Shown here: piece after piece, positions 1-7,534 of the stretch
Numbering within the stretch: position 1 is the first letter of the stretch
Layout of the letters: each line of letters begins with the position of its first letter
Source: Chthoniobacter flavus Ellin428
GTDB taxonomy: Bacteria; Verrucomicrobiota; Verrucomicrobiia; Chthoniobacterales; Chthoniobacteraceae
Reading direction: 5' to 3'
DNA length: 64,000 nucleotides
Assembly (NCBI RefSeq): GCF_000173075.1
Contig: NZ_ABVL01000001.1
Coordinates: 611,212-675,211 of the forward strand
Position numbers and translations under genes: made by a program
Notes under the pieces: generated by a model
Told to the model about the DNA's origin: nothing
Seen by the model: the letters and a program-made list of their open reading frames with translations, nothing else
Databases searched by the model: none

Positions 1-743
1 CCCGCTGCGCCGGCTCCCGGCGTATCGCGGAAATCGCACTCCAGATCATTCGCCACCACGTCGGCGAGATTCAGCAGCCCTTCTTCCAGCGCCACGATGT
101 CCATTTCCTTCGCGCCCTTTTGCGGGCTGAAAACGTGGGCCGTTCCGCGCGGGCCGAGCAGGGGATTCTGCACATCGCACGCCGCGATGATTTCCGGCAG
201 ATCGATCGCGTTGTGGGCCTCGACGCGGATCAGGGCGAGCAGATTGCCCGGAATCGGCTCCAGGTCCTCGCCGTCGCTGGTCAGAAAATTATAGCCCAGT
301 GCCTCCGCCATGCCGATCCCGCCATCCGTCGTCGCACTTCCACCGAGGCCGACCAGGATTTTGCGCGCCCCACGCTCGGTCGCATGACGAATGAGCTGCC
401 CAGTGCCGAAAGTATTCGCCTGCAGGGGGGCGAGTTCCTCTGGCTTGAGCCGCCAGAGCCCCGACGTCTCGCTCATGTCGATGATCGCCAGCTTCTCGCT
501 TTCCACCCAGGCATAGCGCGCGTCCACCTCGCGCCCGATGGGGTCGAGCGCGCGGGTCGTGACCCACTCGCCACCCAGTGCATCGCGCAAGGCGTCGGCA
601 AAACCTTCCCCACCATCCGCGATGGGTGCGTGCGTGATCTCCACCTCCGGCCATACCCGGCGGAAGCCGGCCGAAATGGCTTCCGCCACCGCCACCGCGG
701 AGAGCGAGCCTTTGAATTTATCCGGAGCAACGAGGATCTTCAC
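1..743 (-). CDS. Glycerate kinase, C-terminus beyond window edge
   Basis: ATP-dependent glycerate kinase of the GlxK/GarK type, which phosphorylates glycerate to 2-phosphoglycerate in the cytoplasm. About 247 codons are visible and the frame is still open at the window edge. The N-terminus reads MKILVAPDKFKGSLSA, the family hallmark, from a GTG start at 741-743. Further in are ADGGEG, a GLGGSATTDGGIGMA glycine-rich segment and PGAGAAG at the edge, all characteristic of this family. No ATG fits better, since the conserved N-terminus begins directly at the GTG. The full family length is about 370-380 residues, so roughly a third is missing. It is not obviously in an operon with the kinase gene at 949. 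Confident on family; the physiological substrate is inferred. Confidence 0.93.
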   Translation of the reverse strand, partial: MKILVAPDKFKGSLSAVAVAEAISAGFRRVWPEVEITHAPIADGGEGFADALRDALGGEWVTTRALDPIGREVDARYAWVESEKLAIIDMSETSGLWRLKPEELAPLQANTFGTGQLIRHATERGARKILVGLGGSATTDGGIGMAEALGYNFLTSDGEDLEPIPGNLLALIRVEAHNAIDLPEIIAACDVQNPLLGPRGTAHVFSPQKGAKEMDIVALEEGLLNLADVVANDLECDFRDTPGAGAA

Positions 744-838
744 AAAAATGGGACGGGGAGTGTCGGTGCAACCGTGCAGATTGACAAGCTGCCAGAGCCA
801 AAAAATCAGCTGAGAAGATTCCGCGCCCGGGGGCACTC

Positions 839-923
839 GGAGGGATGCGCTCCCGCGCGTCCCCATCTTCCTGGAAATCCACTGCCAGAAGAAGTTTGGG
901 AACTCGCAGGAGCGCATCCCTCC
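839..923. repeat. Intergenic 15-bp perfect inverted repeat
   Basis: GGAGGGATGCGCTCC at 839-853 is exactly reversed at 909-923, with a 55-base spacer. It lies in the gap between the 3' end of the kinase gene (949) and the start of the glycerate kinase gene (743). There is no T-run next to it, so it does not look like an intrinsic terminator. It is more like a REP-type palindrome. Confidence 0.6.
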
Positions 924-948
924 GGATAAGCGCCTCGCTACGAGCTTC

Positions 949-3519
949 TTATTTAGCACCGGGCGTCGTCGACCGAGACGCCCCCTGCAACTCGCTGACC
1001 TGAGCCTCGGCCTCCGCCGTTTCACGTTCCACCGCCGCCATATCTTCCGGCGAGGCCCTTCCAGCCAGGGACATTTGTTTTAACACTTCGAGTCGCTCGC
1101 GCGCCCCATCGCGCCGCGCCTTCGCCGCCCCCAGTCGATCCCCGACAAACATGGCCTCCGCCCATTGCAACTGCTCCCTGGCCTTCATGCAGGTCACTTG
1201 ATCAATGTTTCCCGCCTCGAAGCGCTTCTGGGCCACGTCGAGGGCTTCCCGAGCCGAGTCGACCACGGACTGGGGAACGAGATGGCCATTGCTCTGAGTG
1301 ACCGGCAGAAGACCACCGTTCGGCGTGCCAGACATCTGCAACTCGCCGACCCGAGCTTCCGCCTCGGCCAGTTCGCGCTCGGCCGCAGTCAGTTCATCAT
1401 CTACCGGCACGGGGCCAGATTGGCCCCGAAGCGCCAGCCGCTGCCTTTGCAGCAAGGTCAGGCGCTCCTTCGCCCCATCCCGCCGGGCCAGTGCGGCGCG
1501 CAGACGATCGCCCGCATACATCGCTTCCGCCCAGCGCAATTGCTCCTCCGCTTTCGAAACCGCGCTGGGGTCCTTGAAGCCGGCTTGAAAAAGCTTCGTC
1601 GCCCGATCCCGTGCCGCTCGCGCCGAGTCCACCACCGATTGCGGAACGAGATGAATTTCGGTTTTCGTGTTGGGCTGATGCGGAGAATGCGCGGTCCGCG
1701 CTTCCGCAGCTTGGCGTGCGGCGGCTTCCCTGGCGATGGCCGTGGCTTGTTGCGCGACCGCCTGCCTGTTCGAGCTTGCTGCGCGGCCATAAAGCCAAAA
1801 TACCCCCGCGCAGAGCACAAAGAAGCCGAACACGATCACGGCAACGATGCCCGAGACCAGCCAGACCCAGGCGTGCCGCGATTTGGTATTGCCTGCGCTC
1901 CCAGGCTCTCTGGTAGCGGAGTCCCCCGCCACTCTCTCGCGTCCTCGCGAATACCGATAGACCACCGCGAGAGAGCCCAGGACGAGAACGCCGATAAGAG
2001 TAGTATTGAGCGGCGTGAGGAAACTGCCTGAGCCGGCGATGGAGAAAGTGACCAGCAACAAGAGCAGCGCCGGCAATAGAATCATCGCCCATACGGCGAG
2101 TGCGGCGGGCGAGGAGGGGAGACCGAGTTGCTCCGCGGGGGTGGTCGCGGGCGCCTTGCCCGTCGTGGCCGTGACGGCGTCCCTGATGGCCGCGAACCAT
2201 TCCGCGCCGAGCCGATTGACGTGCCCGGGCGAGTCGATCAATCCCTCGTTGGGGGTGAGCAACACGCGCCGGGTCTCGCCTCCTTCCTCATAGCTCACGC
2301 TGATGTAATTAATCCCGGCCGGATTCATCATCCGCGGAAAATGCCCGATGCTCAGATCGCCGATGGCTGCCAAGGGAATGCTCGTGGGCGTTCTGGCCAG
2401 CGCGAAGGAGAGTTGCTGCTCGTCGAGGTGTAGCTGGGTGTTGGTGCGATGAAGAAAAAAGCGCCCTTCGAATGTGCGGAGCTGGTCGGGCGTCGTGACA
2501 TAGGCCATGCCGATTTTGAGGACCCGCGGCGGAGCACCTGGCGCCGGATTGGCCTTCGCGGACGCCGTCGGATGGCTCGCCACCGTTTCGACTTGGGTGC
2601 GCAGTTCCGCCGCCGTCTGAAACCGCATCTCCGGCGCCTTCTCCAGTGCGCGCAACACGATCTCGTCCAGCCGCACGTCGATCTGCAGCCCACGAAGGCG
2701 GGACGAGGGCGGCTGCAGCTTTTCTCCCGGCAGTTCGCCGGTGAGCATCTCGTAAAGCACGACCCCGAGTGAATAGATATCCGCGCGGTGATCGGTGCGC
2801 TGATGTTGTTTCTGCTCTGGCGCCATGTATTGCGGCGTGCCGGCCGGTTGGGATTCGGCGATGCCGGTGGAGGACTCTTCACCGAGCATCTTGGCGATCC
2901 CGAAGTCGGCGATTTTCACGCGGCCTTCTTTGTCGAGCAGGAGGTTCTCCGGCTTGATGTCGCGATGCACGATCCCGTGCTCATGGGCATACTGCAGCGC
3001 AGCGCAAATCGGCGGCACAATGGCCAGCGCCTGCTCCGGCTTGAAACGTCCGGCCTGCATCGCCTGGCGCAAGTTCACGCCATCGATGAATTCCATGAGC
3101 AGGTAATAGAACCCGCCCGCCTGCCCGAAATCATGCACCGTCACGATATGCGGATGACTCAGCGCGGCCAGCGCCTGCGCCTCCTGGGCGAAGCGCTTCG
3201 CAAAATCCGCATCACCCGCCCGTTCCGGGGCGAGTAATTTCAGGGCGACCAGCCGGTTCAACGATTTCTGCCGTGCCTGGTAGACCACCCCCATTCCGCC
3301 GCGGCCGAGGCATTCGAGGATATCGAGCTGGGGAAAATGGGGCGTGAGTTCCTCCGGTGTAGGCGCCGCCGGCCGGCCGGCGGCGGCTTCCGCGTCCGTG
3401 AGAGTATCGGTGCCCAGGTTCATCGCCGCCAGGCAGCGGGGGCAGAGGCCCTGGGGAGCATCGGCGGGCAGGAGAGCACCGCATTGCGGGCATTTCGCTG
3501 GTTCATTTGGATTCATCAC
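949..3519 (-). CDS. Membrane-anchored Ser/Thr protein kinase with zinc ribbon and duplicated C-terminal helix repeat
   Basis: Hanks-type kinase of 856 residues. An N-terminal zinc ribbon (Cys10, 13, 26, 29) precedes the kinase domain (about 65-310): glycine loop GRGGMG at 72-77, Lys94, catalytic HRDIKPEN with Asp187, DFG Asp205, and an APEQ activation-segment end. Hydrophobic segments at about 475-580 look like up to three membrane helices, so the kinase would be cytoplasmic. The C-terminus holds two copies of a charged roughly 90-residue unit, each starting LVPQSVVDSAR and containing QL(R/Q)WAEAM, GDRL and RRDGA(K/R)ERL; they look helical and may form an extracytoplasmic coiled-coil sensor. 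It starts 39 bases after the sigma gene ends, on the same strand, so the two are probably one operon and the kinase may tune the sigma factor. Its substrates are unknown. Confidence 0.92.
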   Translation of the reverse strand: MMNPNEPAKCPQCGALLPADAPQGLCPRCLAAMNLGTDTLTDAEAAAGRPAAPTPEELTPHFPQLDILECLGRGGMGVVYQARQKSLNRLVALKLLAPERAGDADFAKRFAQEAQALAALSHPHIVTVHDFGQAGGFYYLLMEFIDGVNLRQAMQAGRFKPEQALAIVPPICAALQYAHEHGIVHRDIKPENLLLDKEGRVKIADFGIAKMLGEESSTGIAESQPAGTPQYMAPEQKQHQRTDHRADIYSLGVVLYEMLTGELPGEKLQPPSSRLRGLQIDVRLDEIVLRALEKAPEMRFQTAAELRTQVETVASHPTASAKANPAPGAPPRVLKIGMAYVTTPDQLRTFEGRFFLHRTNTQLHLDEQQLSFALARTPTSIPLAAIGDLSIGHFPRMMNPAGINYISVSYEEGGETRRVLLTPNEGLIDSPGHVNRLGAEWFAAIRDAVTATTGKAPATTPAEQLGLPSSPAALAVWAMILLPALLLLLVTFSIAGSGSFLTPLNTTLIGVLVLGSLAVVYRYSRGRERVAGDSATREPGSAGNTKSRHAWVWLVSGIVAVIVFGFFVLCAGVFWLYGRAASSNRQAVAQQATAIAREAAARQAAEARTAHSPHQPNTKTEIHLVPQSVVDSARAARDRATKLFQAGFKDPSAVSKAEEQLRWAEAMYAGDRLRAALARRDGAKERLTLLQRQRLALRGQSGPVPVDDELTAAERELAEAEARVGELQMSGTPNGGLLPVTQSNGHLVPQSVVDSAREALDVAQKRFEAGNIDQVTCMKAREQLQWAEAMFVGDRLGAAKARRDGARERLEVLKQMSLAGRASPEDMAAVERETAEAEAQVSELQGASRSTTPGAK

Positions 3520-3558
3520 CAGTGGAGTTACGAAATTTCCATGGAATGTTACGGTCGA

Positions 3559-4293
3559 TCAGCTGCGACCGAGCACTGCCACGAGGTGGCGCAATTCCTC
3601 TTCCACCGATTCTCCTTCCGCCACGGTGGCGGCGATGGCCTCACGGAAAAGCTGGCGAAAGCGCTTGCGCAGCCGATGCACCGCCACGCGCGCGGCGCCC
3701 TCGCTGTGGCCCAGCTCCACGGCCAGTTCGGCATACGGAATCCCGCCGCGATCCGCCGAGAGCCAGTGCTTCAAGCACTCGAACTCCGCTTCCTTTCCCG
3801 CTTCGGCAAATTCCGCGCGCAATTGCTCCAGCGCTTGATTGAGCAGCGTCATCGCCCAGCGCCGCTCGTAAATGTCCTCCGCCGTCCATGGCTCCGTTGG
3901 TTCACCGGCGTATCGCTGCTCGGCATCCGTGGTATCGAGCGAAAGATGCGTCCGCCCGCCGCCGCGTTTCTGCGCGCTGGCCCGCTGCCACTCTTTGGCC
4001 ATGAATCGTTTCAGCGCCACGAGGAGAAACGTGCGAAACCGCCCTTTCTCCGGCGCCGCCGCCAGCAGCCAATCTTTCTCCAGCAACTGGGCGAAAAATT
4101 CCTGCGTCAGGTCCTCGGCATCCTGCGGCGCCTGTCCCATCCGCCGCGCATAAGCATAGAGCGGATACCAATAGGAACGGCACAACGTCTCCAAGGCTAC
4201 CCGCGCCACCGTCGCGGCGTCGCCCTGCGCCGCGAGCACGACCGACCAATGGGTCGTCAGAAATTGAGGAGAGGGAGGGGAGGCGCGCGACAC
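3559..4293 (-). CDS. ECF-type RNA polymerase sigma factor
   Basis: A 244-residue sigma-70 family factor of the extracytoplasmic-function class. Region 2 includes the DAEDLTQEFFAQLLE segment around residues 58-72 and a following RFRTFLLVALKRF helix. Region 4 near the C-terminus (GIPYAELAVELGHSEGAARV) is a helix-turn-helix for -35 recognition. The order sigma factor then zinc-ribbon Ser/Thr kinase is common in Verrucomicrobia and Planctomycetes, where the kinase is thought to replace an anti-sigma factor. No separate anti-sigma gene is seen here. The ATG start is followed by an ordinary N-terminus (LTTHWSVVLAAQ) typical of this subfamily. Targets cannot be read from the sequence. Confidence 0.93.
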   Translation of the reverse strand: MSRASPPSPQFLTTHWSVVLAAQGDAATVARVALETLCRSYWYPLYAYARRMGQAPQDAEDLTQEFFAQLLEKDWLLAAAPEKGRFRTFLLVALKRFMAKEWQRASAQKRGGGRTHLSLDTTDAEQRYAGEPTEPWTAEDIYERRWAMTLLNQALEQLRAEFAEAGKEAEFECLKHWLSADRGGIPYAELAVELGHSEGAARVAVHRLRKRFRQLFREAIAATVAEGESVEEELRHLVAVLGRS

Positions 4294-4369
4294 GGTGGAA
4301 AGTTCGCATCTTTCTTACCAAAATGACGCCAGCCGTTACAGGCTCAATGAACGAAGCGATGGCGACGGC

Positions 4370-4850
4370 TCATTTCGCCCGCTCCCAAGCGGTAACCTTC
4401 ATCATGATCGGCCGGAGATGGTGAACCGTGACTGCGTGCCAGAGCTTCCCCGAAACTCGAAAGCGCGTTTTTCCCAAGTCCGCGCTCTGCACCGGGCGTT
4501 CCGCGCCGAGATCGATCTCCCGCACATTTCGCTCTGCCGGGCAGAAATCATCGCCCTCCTTGCCGAGCACGGAGATCGGAATGTCGAGTTGCAGGATCAG
4601 GTGCGGAGAGGGCTGATGCAGCGGCTTGGATTCATCGAGGGCATGATTCCGTCGCGCCTCCGCCACCGCCCGCGCGACCGCTTTCGGATCGCGCAACGGC
4701 GAAAGGTCGCTATCGACGAAACTCATGTCGTATTCGCGAATGATCGTTCCGACTGAGCGTCAGCGGCTGGTCATATGAAACGCTCCGCGGTTCAGTTGCC
4801 CAAAGGCTGGCGAAGCATGAAGTCACGAGTAGAAAAAGGAGGGGACGCAT
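4370..4850 (-). pseudogene. Secreted DUF4431-domain protein, frameshifted
   Basis: Two overlapping frames make one protein. The first begins MRPLLFLLVTSCFASLWA at 4850, a signal peptide, and runs through SYDQPLTLS. The second continues with GTIIREYD, then [21 protein letters not shown] and [19 protein letters not shown], which match the shape of the DUF4431 domain (beta strands with a terminal His-rich HHxxPxxM stretch). The frame is lost near 4749-4752, where one base too many lies between the LS and GT codons. An upstream ATG at 4928 would add 26 residues but gives a poorer signal peptide. The rest of the domain looks intact, so the lesion is recent or a consensus error. The function of DUF4431 proteins is not known to me. 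Confidence 0.7.
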
Positions 4851-4928
4851 GGAGCGTTGCATCAGGAAAAAGAAGAGTGACCTACGAGAAAACGAATCCC
4901 CCCATTCCATTCTTACAGGATTCTTCAC

Positions 4929-5804
4929 CTAATTTCCTGTTTGGATGAGACCGGTCAGCGCGCTCTTCCGCCGATAACTCGTGGGCGTTTTTCCAAAGTG
5001 CTTTTTGAACTTCCTGGAAAAATAGAACGGGCAGAGAAATCCGCAGGCTTCCGCGATCTCATGCATCGGCTGCGAAGTGCTGATCAGCAATTGCGAGGCG
5101 CGTTGAAGCCGGCGTTCATTGAGCCATTCCATGGGCCGCCGGCCGGTGTTTTTGCGAAAGAGGCGGGCGAAATAATCGGAATTCAGTCGCACCGACGCCG
5201 CCCAGCTTTTGATGGTGATGCACTCGCCTAACCGCGAGAGCGCCCACTCCTCGGCCGAAAGAATGCGGTCTACGGCGGCGGTCGGCTCGGAGAAATTCGA
5301 TGCGGTTGCCGGGCGCAAAAGATCGAGGACGCCCGCCAGCCAGCGGATGATTGCGCCCGCGATGGCCAGATCCTGATGGGGGCCGCCGCGGCGGAAAGTG
5401 GCGAGGACCTTCTCAAATTCGGCGACGTAGGACGCAGGATCCGGCAGGGTATAGCGTCGCTCAAAGGCATAGTGCAGAAGCCGGTTGGCCACTCCACCTT
5501 GCTCCAGAGCCAGGGAAACCGAGAGGCTTGCGTGCGGGCGTTCCGCCTGGTGCCCGAAATAAAACTCATCGCCCCCTCGACCGACGAGCAGGTCACCGGC
5601 GCGCAAATTCAGCCGCACGCCGTTGATCACCACCCAGCAACTTTCCGTCTCGACGAAGAAAAAGAACACCATATCGCCCATCAACCGTGCCTTCTTGATG
5701 TGCCATTCCGGATACCCGGCGTAGCGGCCAAACCAATGGACCCTCAATCCCAAACGGCCCTCAAAAGCCAGGGGCAAGTCGTGGTGATAGGGGAGATATT
5801 TCAT
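4929..5804 (-). CDS. AraC-family transcriptional regulator
   Basis: A DNA-binding regulator of 291 residues from the ATG at 5804 (MKYLPYHHDLPLAF). The frame extends to 5888, but the extra N-terminus is cysteine-rich and lacks family character. The N-terminal half is a cupin-like sensing domain (GDLLVGRGGDEFYFG). The C-terminal 100 residues hold the two helix-turn-helix motifs of AraC proteins: IKSWAASVRLNSDYFARLFR, then the ISTSQPMHEIAEACGF and YFSRKFKKHFGKTPTSYR signature. It is divergent from the oxidoreductase gene at 5949, 144 bases away. This arrangement is typical of verrucomicrobial sugar-catabolic loci, where such regulators sense a carbohydrate. The ligand is not determinable. Confidence 0.93.
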   Translation of the reverse strand: MKYLPYHHDLPLAFEGRLGLRVHWFGRYAGYPEWHIKKARLMGDMVFFFFVETESCWVVINGVRLNLRAGDLLVGRGGDEFYFGHQAERPHASLSVSLALEQGGVANRLLHYAFERRYTLPDPASYVAEFEKVLATFRRGGPHQDLAIAGAIIRWLAGVLDLLRPATASNFSEPTAAVDRILSAEEWALSRLGECITIKSWAASVRLNSDYFARLFRKNTGRRPMEWLNERRLQRASQLLISTSQPMHEIAEACGFLCPFYFSRKFKKHFGKTPTSYRRKSALTGLIQTGN

Positions 5805-5948
5805 GGTCGAAAAAATACAGGAATCGGCCGCCCAACGTCCATTCCCGCAACGACAAAATAGGGTATTCCTAACGCATCTATGCGCCATTCTCCCAGTAAA
5901 ACCGGTCAGCCACCCCGTCCTGCACTGTCTCTTGGAACCACTTCGTCC

Positions 5949-7183
5949 ATGGAAAATTCAGGACTCCCCACACGGCGTTCTTTTCTCCAAACGTCGACGC
6001 TCGCCGCTGCGGGATCTCTCGTCGGCTACCATCTCCTGGGCGAATCGGAAGTCGCGGCGAAGAAATTACGCGTGGGCATTGTCGGTGGAGGCTTTGGGGT
6101 GAACTTCCAGTTCCACGAGCACCCCGATTGCATCGTCGAGGCCGTCAGCGATTTGCGCCCGGGAACGCCGGGGAAAAACTGAAAAGCACCTACAAATGTG
6201 ATAAGGCCTACGACTCGCTCGAGGAACTGGTGAAAGACCCGAAGATCGAGGCCGTGGCGCTCTTCACGCCCGTGCCCGATCACTCGCGCCACGTCCTCCT
6301 GTGCCTCGCCGCCGGCAAGCACGTGCTCTGCGCCGTCCCCGCCGCCATGACGCTGGAGGATTGCCAGAAGATGATCGACGCGGTGAAAAAGACGGGGCTG
6401 ACCTACATGATGGCGGAGACGAGCCACTGGCAGCAGTTCACGATTTCCGCCCGAAAGTTCTATCGGGCCGGCGAATTTGGCTCCCTTTACTTCGTGGAGT
6501 CCGAATATCACCACCCTGGTCTCGAATCACTTTTCTTCGAGAATGGCCAGCGCACCTGGCGCTACGGTATGGCCCCGATGCAGTATCCCACGCACTGCAC
6601 CTCGCACCTGGTCAGCGTGTCTGGTGAGCGTCTCACCGAGGTGACCTGTCATGGGTGGGGCGACGGCAATCCCATTTTGAAGGACAACGTCTATCAGAAT
6701 CCTTTCTGGAATGAGACGGCTTTCTTCAAGACCAGCCGGGGCAACTCCATGCGCGTGGCGGTGTGGTGGCGCGGCGCGCAACCGGGGGGTGAACGCGCCC
6801 GTTTTTACGGCGACAAGATGAGCTTTTATTACCGAGGTGCGCAACCGGGCGCCGACGCCGTGAAAGTGCATTCCCATGCCGAGCCCGTGCTGGAAAAAGA
6901 TGCCGGTGGTTTCTCCCGCTTCGCCCAGTCGGTGGAGCACTTCGAGGAAGTGAAGTGGTGGCAAACCGATCTGCTTCCCGCCCCCCTGCGGCACGCCAGC
7001 GGACACGAGGGATCTCATTGTTTCATCACCCACGAATTCATTACCGCCGTCCTGCAACAGCGCAAACCCGCCGTGGATATCTATGAGGCCGTGGCCTACA
7101 CCGCCCCGGGCATCGTCGCCCATCAATCGGCCCTGAAAGGCGGAGAACTGCTGAAGGTGCCGCAATTTGACGCCAAGGTCTAA
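5949..7183 (+). CDS. TAT-exported Gfo/Idh/MocA oxidoreductase, frameshifted
   Basis: An NAD(P)-dependent oxidoreductase of the glucose-fructose oxidoreductase family, probably acting on a sugar or cyclitol in the periplasm. The start at 5949 gives a twin-arginine signal (PTRRSFLQTSTLAAAGSLVG), then the Rossmann motif RVGIVGGGFG. The frame breaks after VSDLRP: CCCGGG at 6158-6163 and the G-run at 6170-6173 carry two bases too many, giving a stop at 6179-6181. The second frame resumes as EKLKSTYKCDKAYDSLEELV and continues through the nucleotide-binding domain (VALFTPVPDHSRHV, AGKHVLCAVP) and the C-terminal substrate domain to 7183. Removing one G from each run restores DLRPERREKLK, so I read this as an intact gene with consensus errors. 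About 410 residues when repaired. Confidence 0.85.
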
Positions 7184-7279
7184 CGGGAATGGCAGCACGA
7201 TCTTAACCTTGGCTGTGACAGGCCCGGAAGTTAACCTCGTGCCCCGTGTTGCCATGACGGTCGTCACGCCCAAATTCAT

Positions 7280-7372
7280 TCAAGGCATCATCCGAGATGG
7301 GCCGCTCACGAGGGCGATGGCCCGCGCAAGGTTTTGATCACCGGTCGAAATTCTAGAGTATCCAACTTTCAT
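7280..7372 (-). pseudogene. Serine recombinase (resolvase/invertase) N-terminal remnant
   Basis: The 30 residues from the ATG at 7370-7372 begin MKVGYSRISTGDQNLA. This is the canonical start of small serine recombinases (consensus xxxGYARVSTxDQNLxxQ), including the catalytic serine in RIST. After QNLA the similarity ends and the frame stops at 7280. None of the remaining catalytic domain or the helix-turn-helix is visible, so this is a truncated stub. It lies directly downstream of the reverse-transcriptase gene on the same strand, and marks a scar of mobile DNA at that edge of the cassette. Confidence 0.6.
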
Positions 7373-7491
7373 GACCAAACGAAGTGTCTCAATTCCCAAT
7401 AGCCCCGCGAGGTTATGACGCATTGATAGTGAGACGAGTTTTGAAGCATCCGGGACGCCTCAATCGTCGCTAAGTCGATCTCGTGGTCCAT
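7369..7491 (-). CDS. Possible 40-residue small protein between reverse transcriptase and recombinase stub
   Basis: An open frame from ATG 7491 to TGA 7369 (MDHEIDLATIEASRML start, ends ELRHFVWS). Its stop overlaps the ATG of the recombinase remnant by the ATGA pattern, and it begins 43 bases after the reverse transcriptase stop on the same strand. I do not recognise it. No strong ribosome-binding site is obvious. It may be noise. The rest of the gap 7184-7534 holds nothing else I can name. Confidence 0.25.
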   Translation of the reverse strand: MDHEIDLATIEASRMLQNSSHYQCVITSRGYWELRHFVWS

Positions 7492-7534
7492 AGCCTCAGA
7501 AACGGACGTTTAAAGAGACCCTTTACCTTTCCAG

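Noticed and set aside
120..929. 269-residue plus-strand frame at the left edge
   Set aside because: Antisense to the glycerate kinase gene, whose frame has strong family motifs.
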